From positions 1 to 64,000 of the forward strand of contig JAUSBL010000065.1 in NCBI GenBank assembly GCA_030658975.1: DNA of 64,000 nt, given 5' to 3'. Under the pieces are notes generated by a model. It had not been told where the DNA came from. It saw nothing but the letters and a program-made list of their open reading frames with translations, and did no database searches. Position 1 is the stretch's first letter, and each line of letters starts with the position of its first letter. This document shows positions 8,103 to 16,498 of this stretch, piece by piece. The DNA comes from Candidatus Latescibacterota bacterium (GTDB lineage: Bacteria; Krumholzibacteriota; Krumholzibacteriia; LZORAL124-64-63). The translations under genes and the position numbers were made by a program.

Positions 8103-9346
8103 GCCGCTCCTCCCCCGGGCCGCAGCAGGGGAGCGAGCCGATCCAGGATGCGGGCGGCGAGGTCGCGCTTGTCCAGCGGGCCGATCGCCTCGCTGTCGCC
8201 GTCGGCGGTGATCAGCGTGACGCGGTGCAGGCCCTCGCCGAAGGTGCCGTCGGCGATGGGGTCGTTGGCGACCACGGCGTCCATGCCCTTGGTGCGCAGC
8301 TTGGCCGCGGCGCGCTCCAGCAGATTCTCGGTCTCGAGCGCGAAACCCACGACCTTCAGGCCGGCGGGCTTCTCGACCTGGACGATGTCGGCCAGGATGT
8401 CGGTCGTGCGGGTCATGTTCACGCACCAGGACGTGCCGAGCGACTCCTTCTTGAGCTTCCCGTGCCCGACGCTGTCGGGCGTGAAGTCGGCCACGGCCGC
8501 CGCCATGATCAGGGCGTCGGCGCGCGGCAGGCGTTCGCGCACCGCGGCGGCCATCTGGGCGGCGGTCTCCACCGGCACGACGATCCCGATCCCGCGCGGA
8601 GGCGGCGACGGCACCGGTCCGTGGATCAGGGTCACTTCGGCGCCCAGGCCGGCCGCCTGCCGGGCCAGAGCGAAGCCCATCGCCCCGGTCGAGCGGTTGC
8701 CGACGAAGCGCACCGCGTCGAGCGGCTCGCGCGTCGGACCGGCTGTCACCAGCAGGCGGCAACCGGCCAGCGGCAGGTCCGTGGCGCCTGCATCGCGCGG
8801 GGGCAGGGCGTCGTCCAGTTCGCAGATGAGGGCGAAGATCTCTTCGGGTTCGGCCATCCGGCCCTCGGCGACCGTGCCGCAGGCCAGCCAGCCGCGGCCG
8901 GGGTCCACGACGCGGGCTCCCCGCCCGCGCAGCGTCGCGAGGTTGGCCTGCACGGCGGGGTGGCGCCACATGGCGTCGTTCATGGCCGGGGCCAGGACCA
9001 GGTCGCGTTCGCAGGCCAGCAGCAGGGTGGTCACGATGTCGTCGGCGATGCCTCCGGCGGCCTTGCCCAGCAGGTTGGCCGTGGCCGGGGCGACCACCGC
9101 GATGTCGGCCCAGCGGGCCAGCTCCACGTGGTCCAGCGGGTCGGTGTCGCCCTCGCCCCACAGGTCCGTGGCGACGCCGTGGCCGGTCAACGCGCGGAAC
9201 GTGGTGGGCCCCACGAAGCGCTGCGCCGCGCCGGTCATGGCCACGCGCACGGAAAAGCCCGCCTGCACGAGCAGGCGGGCCAACAGACAACTTTTGTAGG
9301 CGGCAATGCCGCCGGTCACCAGCAGCAGGACGCGCGACCGGGTCAT
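8099..9346 (-). CDS. coaBC: Bifunctional phosphopantothenoylcysteine decarboxylase / phosphopantothenate-cysteine ligase
   Basis: CoaBC carries out two consecutive steps of coenzyme A synthesis: joining cysteine to 4'-phosphopantothenate, then decarboxylating the product with FMN. The 415-residue protein has the full two-domain length. The N-terminal flavoprotein half shows VTGGIAAYKSCLLARLL, the substrate-binding LAPAMNDAMWRHP and the later GWLACG stretch containing the catalytic cysteine. The ligase half begins around LLVTAGPTREPLDAVRFVGNRSTG and includes VVANDPIADGTFG. It starts 3 bases after rpoZ and overlaps udg by 4 bases, fitting the common yicC-gmk-rpoZ-coaBC order. Confidence 0.95.
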   Translation of the reverse strand: MTRSRVLLLVTGGIAAYKSCLLARLLVQAGFSVRVAMTGAAQRFVGPTTFRALTGHGVATDLWGEGDTDPLDHVELARWADIAVVAPATANLLGKAAGGIADDIVTTLLLACERDLVLAPAMNDAMWRHPAVQANLATLRGRGARVVDPGRGWLACGTVAEGRMAEPEEIFALICELDDALPPRDAGATDLPLAGCRLLVTAGPTREPLDAVRFVGNRSTGAMGFALARQAAGLGAEVTLIHGPVPSPPPRGIGIVVPVETAAQMAAAVRERLPRADALIMAAAVADFTPDSVGHGKLKKESLGTSWCVNMTRTTDILADIVQVEKPAGLKVVGFALETENLLERAAAKLRTKGMDAVVANDPIADGTFGEGLHRVTLITADGDSEAIGPLDKRDLAARILDRLAPLLRPGGGAA

Positions 9347-9349
9347 GGT

Positions 9350-9589
9350 CTACTCCTGTCCGCTCTCCCGCTCCTTGAGGGCGGCGGCAGCGCGCTCGCG
9401 CTTGTCGTAGTAGAGGATCTTGCCGTCGATCAGACGCTGGACCGCGATGGTCGTCAGCTTGCCGGGCAGGTTCGCGCTCACCGCGCGGGCCCGGTCGTTC
9501 AGACGGCGCGCCTCGAGGGCGGCGATCCGGATGGCTTCGAACTTGTTCGGAATCCTGTCGGTGACATCCTTGCGCTGGATGTAGGTCAT
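9350..9589 (-). CDS. rpoZ: RNA polymerase omega subunit
   Basis: A 79-residue protein matching omega, the small subunit that helps assemble and stabilise beta-prime in RNA polymerase. The core KFEAIRIAALEARRLND is the conserved omega helix segment, and PGKLTTIAVQRLIDGKILYYD continues the pattern. The highly charged C-terminus is usual. It lies between gmk and coaBC on the same strand. The 118 bases before it show no gene and only a weak GAACGG/CCGTTC hairpin. Confidence 0.9.
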   Translation of the reverse strand: MTYIQRKDVTDRIPNKFEAIRIAALEARRLNDRARAVSANLPGKLTTIAVQRLIDGKILYYDKRERAAAALKERESGQE

Positions 9590-9707
9590 CGGTCACCTCA
9601 GTGGAATAGACATGTCGTCGGGGGCCGGAGGCGCTGCAACCGCCGGTGGAGCGCGAACGGAGCAATGTAACCCCGTTCCGGCCCGGCATCAACAAATATT
9701 CTCCAAC

Positions 9708-10319
9708 TCACTGTCCGACAGGCGGTTCCATCGTCGGCGCCAGCGGTGGCTCCCGGAAGCGCTCGCGCCGGCACTGCTCCGCGGTCATGATCGCCGCGAT
9801 GCGCCGCAGGGCCTCCGGGAGGTCGGCGTTCACGATCCAGTAGCGGTAGTGCGGCGCGAAGCCCACCTCCCAGCGGGCGTTGCGCAGGCGGGTGGCGATG
9901 ACCTCGGGCCCGTCGGTGGCCCGGGAACGCAGGCGCTGTTCGAGCAGGTCCCAAGAGGGCGGGAACACGAACACCGAGACGAGTTCGTCGCCGTAGAGGT
10001 CGATCACGTTCTTGCCGCCCTGGACGTCGAGGTCCAGCAGGGGCACCTCTCCCCGGTCGATCATGGTCTGGATGTGGTCGCGACGCGTGCCGTAGCGACG
10101 GCCGTGCACGTGCGCCCACTCCACGAAAGCGCCGGCGGCCACGAGCCGGTCGAATTCGGCGTCGTCGACGTAGTGGTAGTCGACGCCCTCCCGCTCGCCG
10201 GGCCGGATCGGGCGCGTGGTGGTCGACACCGAGAAGCGCACGCGCGGATCGTCGGCGAGCAGGGCCCGCACGAACGTGGTCTTGCCCGCGCCGCTCGGGC
10301 CGCTGATCAGCAGGATCAT
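9708..10319 (-). CDS. gmk: Guanylate kinase
   Basis: Gmk phosphorylates GMP to GDP using ATP, feeding GTP and (p)ppGpp pools. The 203-residue protein has the P-loop SGPSGAGKTT at residues 6-15, the GMP-binding VSTTTRPIRPGEREGVDYHY block and LLDLDVQGGKNV, as in bacterial guanylate kinases. It follows yicC by 7 bases, the standard neighbour in many phyla, and precedes rpoZ. The start ATG at 10319 leaves only a short leader before the P-loop, as is normal. Confidence 0.95.
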   Translation of the reverse strand: MILLISGPSGAGKTTFVRALLADDPRVRFSVSTTTRPIRPGEREGVDYHYVDDAEFDRLVAAGAFVEWAHVHGRRYGTRRDHIQTMIDRGEVPLLDLDVQGGKNVIDLYGDELVSVFVFPPSWDLLEQRLRSRATDGPEVIATRLRNARWEVGFAPHYRYWIVNADLPEALRRIAAIMTAEQCRRERFREPPLAPTMEPPVGQ

Positions 10320-10326
10320 CGCCGGG

Positions 10327-11208
10327 TCACTCCAGGTTCTGGACCTGTTCGCGCAGGGTCTCGATCTCTTCCTTCATGGCGATCACCGCGTGCGTGATCT
10401 CGAGGTTCTGGGTCTTGGAACCCATCGTGTTGACCTCGCGGTGCATCTCCTGGAACAGGAAATTCAGGCGCTTGGCCACCTGGCCGCCCTCGGCCAGGGC
10501 CTCGCGCACCTGTTCGAGGTGGCTGGCGAGGCGCTCGCACTCCTCGTTGATGTTGCCCTTGTCCACGAGGATCGCCGCCTCCTGGGCCAGGCGCTGCGGG
10601 TCGATGACGTCGCCCAGCAGCTGGGCCAGGCGCTCGCGCAGCCGGTTCTGGGCCTCCTCGAGGGCGCCGGGCACCAGCGCGGCCACCGTGCCGAGGTGGC
10701 GGTCGATGGCCACGGTCCGCGCGCGCATCTCCGCGGCGGTCTCGTCGCCCTCCCGGCGCTTCATCGCCTCGAGGCCGACGATGGCCTGGTCGAGGGCCGC
10801 CGACACGGCGGCCTGCAGGACTTCGCGGTCGTCCTGCGGCTGGCCGCCGTCGAACAGGCCGGGCAGGGCCAGCAGGTGCTCGAGCCGGATCTCCGGCCGC
10901 GGCAGGCCGCGGGCGGCGACGGCGTCGGCCATGGCGTTCAGGGCGGACAGGCCTGCCTCGACGCGCGCGGGCTGCAGGGCGGCGGCGGCCGCGGCGGTCC
11001 CGCGCTCCAGCGTCAGGGTGCAGCTGACGCGGCCGCGCGCGACGCGGTTCTTCAGGATCTCGCGGATGTCGATCTCGCAGAAGGCCAGGGCCGACGGCAG
11101 CTTCAGGGCGACATCGAGGAAGCGGTGGTTCACGGCGCGCAGCTCCACCATGACGGTGGCGTCGCCCGCGACCGCCTCGCCGTTGCCGTATCCGGTCATG
11201 CTGAGCAC
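10327..11208 (-). CDS. yicC: YicC-family endoribonuclease
   Basis: YicC-family proteins are RNases known to act on small regulatory RNAs. The 293-residue product has the N-terminal signature SMTGYGNGEA, followed by VELRAVNHRFLDVALKLP, and the C-terminal domain with KRLNFLFQEMHREVNTMGSK, which is diagnostic. The track start at 11337 is too far upstream. The GTG at 11208 (read as MLSMTGYG) has GGAGA about 5 bases before it and matches the usual N-terminus. The ATG at 11199 is the alternative. It heads the yicC-gmk-rpoZ-coaBC-udg unit and is divergent from the outer-membrane protein gene. Confidence 0.93.
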   Translation of the reverse strand: MLSMTGYGNGEAVAGDATVMVELRAVNHRFLDVALKLPSALAFCEIDIREILKNRVARGRVSCTLTLERGTAAAAAALQPARVEAGLSALNAMADAVAARGLPRPEIRLEHLLALPGLFDGGQPQDDREVLQAAVSAALDQAIVGLEAMKRREGDETAAEMRARTVAIDRHLGTVAALVPGALEEAQNRLRERLAQLLGDVIDPQRLAQEAAILVDKGNINEECERLASHLEQVREALAEGGQVAKRLNFLFQEMHREVNTMGSKTQNLEITHAVIAMKEEIETLREQVQNLE

Positions 11209-11421
11209 GGGGTCTCCGATCCGTGAAGGGGTGGCCCGGCCTGGGAACCGAGTCGGGCGGCCAAGTCTAGGCAAGTCCGACGGCGGCGGCAAGCCCGGAG
11301 AGCGCGGGGCGGTTTCCCGAACGCCGCACGCAGGCATTGACGTCAGAGCCGGAATGCTCTAGAAATGTGCCGGATCGGAATCGTCCGTACCCAACCCAAT
11401 ACCTCTAGAGGGGGAGACACG

Positions 11422-11904
11422 ATGAAGAAGATCCTGTTTCTGACCACAGCCCTGATTCTCGTCGCGGGAGTCGCGGCAGCCGGTCCCATGGCCTTCGGCG
11501 TGCGCGGCGGCTACGTCGACGCCGGCGACGGCGGGTTCTTCGCGGGCGGCCATGTGAAGGGCCTGAACATCACGCCCGAGATCGCGCTGGTCCCCAACGT
11601 CGAGGTCGCCTTCTTCGACGGCTTCAAACTCTTCTCCTTCGCCGCCGACGCGAACTACAGCTTCGTCGAAGCCGACCTGAACGGCTTCATCCCCTACGCG
11701 GGCGGCGAGCTCGGCCTGCACATGTTCAAGTGGGACGATGCGCCTCCCGGCTTCGACGACTCGTACACCAAAATGGGCATCAGCATCCTGGGCGGCCTGG
11801 AGAAGAGCCTGGATGAGACCAAGTCGTTGATGTTCGAGCTGAAGATCGGTCTGTCGGACTACGCGCCGGACATGAAGTTCACCGTCGGTCTGACGTTCTT
11901 CTAG
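11422..11904 (+). CDS. Small exported outer-membrane beta-barrel-like protein
   Basis: A 160-residue protein with a clear signal peptide (MKKILFLTTALILVAGVAAA), then alternating strands rich in Gly and aromatic residues. It ends MKFTVGLTFF, the terminal Phe signature typical of beta-barrels inserted by the BAM complex. The length would fit an 8-strand barrel. The ATG at 11422 follows GGGGAG, and the upstream track start at 11365 has no support. A 10-base palindrome CCTCTAGAGG (11402-11411) overlaps the leader. The downstream NFACT gene starts 9 bases after its stop. The specific function is unknown. Confidence 0.72.
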   Translation: MKKILFLTTALILVAGVAAAGPMAFGVRGGYVDAGDGGFFAGGHVKGLNITPEIALVPNVEVAFFDGFKLFSFAADANYSFVEADLNGFIPYAGGELGLHMFKWDDAPPGFDDSYTKMGISILGGLEKSLDETKSLMFELKIGLSDYAPDMKFTVGLTFF

Positions 11905-11912
11905 ACCGCGGC

Positions 11913-13394
11913 GTGGACCGCGCGTCCCTTCCCTGGCGGCGGCCGGAGTCCCTCGGGGCCCTGGCCGCCGCTTGGCATCGGCGCCTGTCGGGGCGGCTGG
12001 CGACCCGCGTCGGCGGGGGGCCCGGCTGGCTGCGCCTGACCCTCGAGGCGCCGCAGGAATCCGCCCCCCCAGCGCAGATCTTCCTGCTGGCGCGCGCGGG
12101 CGCCGTCATGGCCTGGGACGACCCCGCGCCCCTGCCGCGCGCCTGGACCGACGCCCTGGGCTGGGTGCCGCAGAAGCGCCTGGCCGCCGCGCAGCTGCTG
12201 GGCTGCCGCCTGCGTGCGGTGTCCGCGCCCACGGACGACGCCATCCTTTTTTTGGACTTCACCGATCCCGACGGGACACAGCTCGTCCTCGCCCATCAGC
12301 TCTTCGGCCAGCGCGGCAACCTGGTGCTGGCCGACGACGGCGGCCGCCGCCTGTGGTCGGCCCACGCCTCGCCCCACCCCGCGACGCTCGCGCCGCCGCC
12401 GGCGCCGTCGACGTCAGCGCCGCCCGCCGGCTCCGACCCCGACGCCGTCGCCGCACAGTGCCGCGATCTCGGTCCCTCCCTGCTCGGACCCGTCCTGCTG
12501 GACGAGGCGTTCACCGAAGCCCGCACCGCCCTGCGCCGCGTCACCGACGCCGCGCACCGGCTGGCCGAGAACCTGACGCGCGATCTGGCCACGGCCGACG
12601 GCGGCGAAGCGGTGCGCCACTGCGCCGAGACCCTCGCCATCCATCTGCACGGCGTGCGCCGCGGCGCTGCCGTGGTCGAGCTGCCCGACGCCGCCGGCGA
12701 ACCGTGCCGCATCGTCCTGGACCCGACCCTGAGCCCGGCCGAGAACCTCGACCGCCTGTTCCAGCGGGCGCGCAAGGCGGCGCGCGGTCGCGAGCACATC
12801 GCGCGGCGCCTGGCCGAGGCGCAGGCGAAGCAGCAGCTGTGCCGCGACCTGCAGCACGAACTGGACGGGCTGGCCGACGCCGACGACCCCCTCGCCGCCG
12901 TGCTGGCCTGGCGCGCCGGGAAGGCCCCCCTGCTGGGATCGGGCAAGCGCATCGTCGCGGGCCGGCGCGAGGCGGCGCCCGAAGCGCTCCCGTACCGCCG
13001 CTTCCTGGTCGACGAGCGTTGGGAAGTCTGGATCGGCCGCAACGACCGCGAGAACGACGAACTGACCCACAAGGCCGCCGCGCCCGACGACTGGTGGCTG
13101 CACGCCCAGGGCGTGCCCGGCAGCCACGTCGTGCTGCGCGCGGGAGGCCGCCCGGAGCAGGTGCCCGGACTCGTCCTGGAGAAGGCCGCGTCGCTGGCCG
13201 CCCTGTACTGCCGCGCCCGCAATTCCGGTCTGGTCCCGGTCGTCTACACCCTGCGCAAGCACGTGCGCAAACCGCGCCGCTCGCCGCCGGGACTGGCCGC
13301 CTGCACGCACGAGAAGAGCCTGCTGGTGCCGCCCGGGGTGATGCCCGGCGTCGTGCCGCTGAACGCCGGGGATGCGGGCGAACCCCGCCCGTGA
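11913..13394 (+). CDS. NFACT-family protein (RqcH/Rqc2-like)
   Basis: NFACT proteins bind stalled 60S or 50S subunits and in bacteria (RqcH) add C-terminal alanine tails to nascent chains. The C-terminal NFACT-R domain is clear: YRRFLVDERWEVWIGRNDRENDELTHKAA, then DDWWLHAQGVPGSHVVLR and YTLRKHVRKPRRSPPG. The N-terminal part resembles NFACT-N (LGWVPQKRLAAAQLLGCRLR, FTDPDGTQLVLAHQLFGQRGNLVLAD), followed by a coiled-coil-like middle (residues 280-320). At 493 residues it is shorter than typical RqcH (about 570). An Ala/Pro-rich loop follows the first domain. The GTG start at 11913 has a weak ribosome binding site, so it may depend on coupling to the preceding gene. Confidence 0.82.
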   Translation: MDRASLPWRRPESLGALAAAWHRRLSGRLATRVGGGPGWLRLTLEAPQESAPPAQIFLLARAGAVMAWDDPAPLPRAWTDALGWVPQKRLAAAQLLGCRLRAVSAPTDDAILFLDFTDPDGTQLVLAHQLFGQRGNLVLADDGGRRLWSAHASPHPATLAPPPAPSTSAPPAGSDPDAVAAQCRDLGPSLLGPVLLDEAFTEARTALRRVTDAAHRLAENLTRDLATADGGEAVRHCAETLAIHLHGVRRGAAVVELPDAAGEPCRIVLDPTLSPAENLDRLFQRARKAARGREHIARRLAEAQAKQQLCRDLQHELDGLADADDPLAAVLAWRAGKAPLLGSGKRIVAGRREAAPEALPYRRFLVDERWEVWIGRNDRENDELTHKAAAPDDWWLHAQGVPGSHVVLRAGGRPEQVPGLVLEKAASLAALYCRARNSGLVPVVYTLRKHVRKPRRSPPGLAACTHEKSLLVPPGVMPGVVPLNAGDAGEPRP

Positions 13395-13458
13395 ATCGTT
13401 CACGGACTGGCTCCCGGGCTCATCCCTGCGCATCTTGAGGTGAGGACGGGAGGCGGCC

Positions 13459-14745
13459 ATGCCCAGGGTATCGCGCACGATCATCGGTTTCTTCGGACGG
13501 GTCAACGCCGGCAAGAGCACGGCGATGAACCTGCTGACCCGCCAGCCCACGTCGCTGGTGGACGCCGCGCCCGGCACGACCGCCGACGTCCACGACGTGC
13601 TCATGGAGATCCACGCCCTGGGCCCCTGCAAGATCCTCGACACCGCCGGTCTGGACGAGGGCGCGGACCTCGGGGCGAAGAAGCGGCAGAAGACCCTGGC
13701 CGCCCTGGAGGAGTGCAACCTCGTCGTTCTGGTCGTCGATCCGCGGCAGGCCTTCCTCTCGGGCCGGCGCGACGTCGAGGCCTTCGTCGCGCGGGAGGCC
13801 CTGCGCCTGGGCAAGAACCTGGCCGTGCTGCTCAACCTGCACGCCGGAGAGGCGCCGCCCGCCGCGGCCCGCGACTTCTGCCTGGCGGTGCTGCCTCCCG
13901 ACGCCGGCGTCCCGGTGCTGGAGATCGACCTCGCCGACGATGCGCGCGCCGGGGCGCTGTCGGAATTCCTGGCCGCGGCCTCCCCCGCCGCGACGCGGGC
14001 CGCCACCCTGCTACCCTTCCTGCGGGACCGCGGCGTCGTGCTGCTGCACATCCCGATGGACGAGGAAACGCCTTCGGGCCGGCTGCTGCGCCCGCAGGAG
14101 ATGGCCATGGAATCGCTGCTGCGCCGCGGCGTCCCGGTCGCGCTCTACCGCACCGACCTGCACCGCGCGCGCCACCGCGGGTCCGGCGAGCGGGCCGCAG
14201 AACGCGGGCGCTTCGTCGCCTTCCTGGACGCGCTGGCCGCGGCCGAGGGCGTGCAGCTCGTGCTGACCGACTCGCAGGCCGTCGATGTGATGGACGCCTG
14301 GGTGCCGGCGGACATCCCCCTGACGACTTTTTCGGTGATGATGATCCACGCCACCTCGGGCGGCGATCTGACCCTGTTCGCCCGCGGCGCCGGGGCGCTC
14401 GACGCGTTGCGGGCCGGCGACCGGGTGCTGATCGCCGAGGCCTGCAACCACGACCGCATCGCCGAGGACATCGGCACCGTCCAGCTGCCGCGCAGGCTCA
14501 AGGAGCGCGTGCCGGGGCTCGTCGTCGAACACGCCTTCGGCCGCGAGTTTCCCCCGCCGCAGGAGCTGCGCCGCTACGCCGCGGTGATCCACTGCGGGGG
14601 CTGCATGATCCATGAGCAGAAGCTGCGCGCGCGCGTGCTGCGCCTCGCGGCCGTCGGCGTCCCGGTCACCAACTACGGGCTGGCGTTGGCCTGGTACGAG
14701 GGGCCGGACGCGCTGCGGCGGGTGCTGGCGCCCTGGCGGAGCTGA
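13459..14745 (+). CDS. hydF: [FeFe]-hydrogenase H-cluster maturation GTPase HydF
   Basis: HydF is the scaffold on which HydE and HydG build the diiron cofactor before transfer to [FeFe]-hydrogenase. The 428-residue protein has an N-terminal Era-like GTPase domain with P-loop GRVNAGKS (residues 13-20), APGTTADVHDV as switch I and ILDTAGLDEG as G3. A dimerisation domain and a C-terminal cluster-binding domain follow. The ligand motif CxH is present as EACNHDR near residue 330, and HCxxC as VIHCGGCMI near residue 378, so the 4Fe-4S site is intact. No hydE, hydG or hydrogenase gene is in the window. The ATG at 13459 begins MPRVSRTIIGFFGR. Confidence 0.92.
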   Translation: MPRVSRTIIGFFGRVNAGKSTAMNLLTRQPTSLVDAAPGTTADVHDVLMEIHALGPCKILDTAGLDEGADLGAKKRQKTLAALEECNLVVLVVDPRQAFLSGRRDVEAFVAREALRLGKNLAVLLNLHAGEAPPAAARDFCLAVLPPDAGVPVLEIDLADDARAGALSEFLAAASPAATRAATLLPFLRDRGVVLLHIPMDEETPSGRLLRPQEMAMESLLRRGVPVALYRTDLHRARHRGSGERAAERGRFVAFLDALAAAEGVQLVLTDSQAVDVMDAWVPADIPLTTFSVMMIHATSGGDLTLFARGAGALDALRAGDRVLIAEACNHDRIAEDIGTVQLPRRLKERVPGLVVEHAFGREFPPPQELRRYAAVIHCGGCMIHEQKLRARVLRLAAVGVPVTNYGLALAWYEGPDALRRVLAPWRS

Positions 14746-14898
14746 CGCCGCAATTGAAACCCCTTGTCGCATATTCTGTTATTATCTCAGGTAGTGTTCG
14801 CGGGCCCGATTCTCTACCATCTACGTGATTGCTCTCCCCGCCGTATCCGACCTCATGGCCATGCGACCATCGTTCTTCCTTTGCGACGGAGGTTGTCC

Positions 14899-16416
14899 AT
14901 GTCGAAATGCGCGTCGATCCGCGTCGCCGTCCTGGGACTGACTCTCGCGATCCTGGTGTCGGCGGCCCACGCCCAGCAACGCATCACCTGGCATCTCTAC
15001 GCTTCCACCCTCGACTCCGGACAACCTTCGATCGCCTCCCCCCAACCGCTGTCCGCCGTGATCGCCTGGGAGGAGGGAGACCATGTCTGGTCGTCGTGGA
15101 CGGGAGTCGCCTGCGTCGGGCAATCTCGTGATGGCCTGTGGCAGTACGACCACGGTCCCGGCTTCGCGCCCGAGACGGGCGTCCTGGGGCTGCAGACCCA
15201 GGATCACATCTACATCACGGCGTTCATCCGCGGCGACAGCCTCGTGGTCCGCGAGGGCGACGGCGAGGCGTCCTGGGCGACGGTCGCCGTCGCGTATCTG
15301 GGTGCATCCCAACCCATGACCAGCCGCCTCGATCTGTGGTGCAGCCGCCATCCGGACTTCCCCGCCTGGGCCTGGCTGACGTTATGGTCGGATTCCTCCA
15401 CCGGAGGCGGCATCCTCCTGCTGCGCCGGACCGAACTTGGCTGGGAATCACTGCAAACCGTTCCCGGTACCGGATCGGCGCTGCGCGAGTTCTCCTACCC
15501 GCAGGCGACCGAACACCTGGGCCCGGACAGCCCCCTGCCCCGTATCTACTATATCGACCTCGATGAGGAGCCGTGTCTGAAACACGTCGACCTGCAGGTT
15601 CCCGGCGGTTGGTCCACACCCGTCGTGCACACCGGCATCGACGCCTTCGGCGGCGCGTTCGACGTGGCGCGTTCACGGGACGGGTACGTCTTCCTGGCCA
15701 CCGGACTGCAACCCACCTGCCCCTGCAACACCATCAGCTTCTGCGAGTGGACCGACGACGGCGGATGGCTCGATCCCATTCCCCTGACCGTCGATACGAA
15801 TGACTACGACTGGCCCCTTTCGCCGCGGATCGGCGTCGACGCCGATGTCGATCGCTTGCATGCGCTGTGGTTCCAGCTCGGCAGTGACGGGACGATGACG
15901 CCCCGGCACAAGCGGTTGTGCTATTGGCAGCGTGACGGATCGCTCTGGGTGGATCACAGCGGCGATCTGGCCGACCAGCAGGACACCGGCCTCGACTCCC
16001 ATGTGTCCCTCTCCATCGACAGCGACGGCGAAGCGGCCTTCGCCTGGGCGCGGCGCGATACCGTCGGGGGTGTTCCCCGACCGAGCGTGGTGTGGCACTC
16101 CTTCTTCAACTACTGCGCCCTGGGAGCGGGCGACGCGCCGTCTCTCGCCGTGGCCGTGACCGCCTCGCCGAACCCTTTCAACCCCGCGGTCGAACTCAGC
16201 GCAACCTCGGAACGCCCGCTCGTCGAGGTGGAGATCTTCGACGCGCGCGGGCAGCGCGTCGCCGTGCTGACGCCCACGCCCGACTCGGGTTCGTGGCGCA
16301 CGATCTGGGACGGGCGGGATGCGCGTGGGCGTGCGCTGCCCTCCGGCGCCTACCTGGCGCGCGTTCGCGACGAGACCGGAGCGACGGCCTCGTGCAAGTT
16401 GGTGCTGGCGCGGTAG
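14899..16416 (+). CDS. Exported protein with FlgD-Ig-like / type 9-like C-terminal domain
   Basis: The track start at 14764 is rejected. The ATG at 14899 has GGAGG 6 bases upstream and is followed by a signal peptide (VAVLGLTLAILVSAAHA). The 505-residue product has a long region of Trp- and Asp-rich beta repeats (for example DHVWSSWTG, DRLHALWFQLGSDG) that may form a propeller. It ends with a domain starting at TASPNPFNPAVEL, then VEIFDARGQRVAVL and LPSGAYLARVRDETGATASCKLVLAR. This ending is the FlgD-Ig-like/CTD type used as a sorting or anchoring module in FCB bacteria. The enzymatic function, if any, is not recognisable. A strong terminator follows. Confidence 0.75.
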   Translation: MSKCASIRVAVLGLTLAILVSAAHAQQRITWHLYASTLDSGQPSIASPQPLSAVIAWEEGDHVWSSWTGVACVGQSRDGLWQYDHGPGFAPETGVLGLQTQDHIYITAFIRGDSLVVREGDGEASWATVAVAYLGASQPMTSRLDLWCSRHPDFPAWAWLTLWSDSSTGGGILLLRRTELGWESLQTVPGTGSALREFSYPQATEHLGPDSPLPRIYYIDLDEEPCLKHVDLQVPGGWSTPVVHTGIDAFGGAFDVARSRDGYVFLATGLQPTCPCNTISFCEWTDDGGWLDPIPLTVDTNDYDWPLSPRIGVDADVDRLHALWFQLGSDGTMTPRHKRLCYWQRDGSLWVDHSGDLADQQDTGLDSHVSLSIDSDGEAAFAWARRDTVGGVPRPSVVWHSFFNYCALGAGDAPSLAVAVTASPNPFNPAVELSATSERPLVEVEIFDARGQRVAVLTPTPDSGSWRTIWDGRDARGRALPSGAYLARVRDETGATASCKLVLAR

Positions 16417-16447
16417 ACCGCCTACGCACCCGATCGAAGAACGAACG

Positions 16448-16476
16448 AGGGGCGCCGACACGAGGTCGGCGCCCCT
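16448..16476. terminator. Bidirectional intrinsic terminator between convergent genes
   Basis: A perfect 12-bp stem (AGGGGCGCCGAC paired with GTCGGCGCCCCT) with an ACGAG loop. It lies between the convergent ends of two exported CTD-protein genes. The following tract is short on both strands (TTTC on the plus strand, TCG on the minus). The ACGAG loop is identical to one loop of the nested palindrome at 55352-55498. Confidence 0.75.
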
Positions 16477-16498
16477 TTCGCGGTCATCTCCGCCGTCG

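Noticed and set aside
7119-9695. Single 858-aa minus-strand frame
   Set aside because: Only the part from 8102 down is the uracil-DNA glycosylase; the rest is an out-of-frame reading of coaBC.
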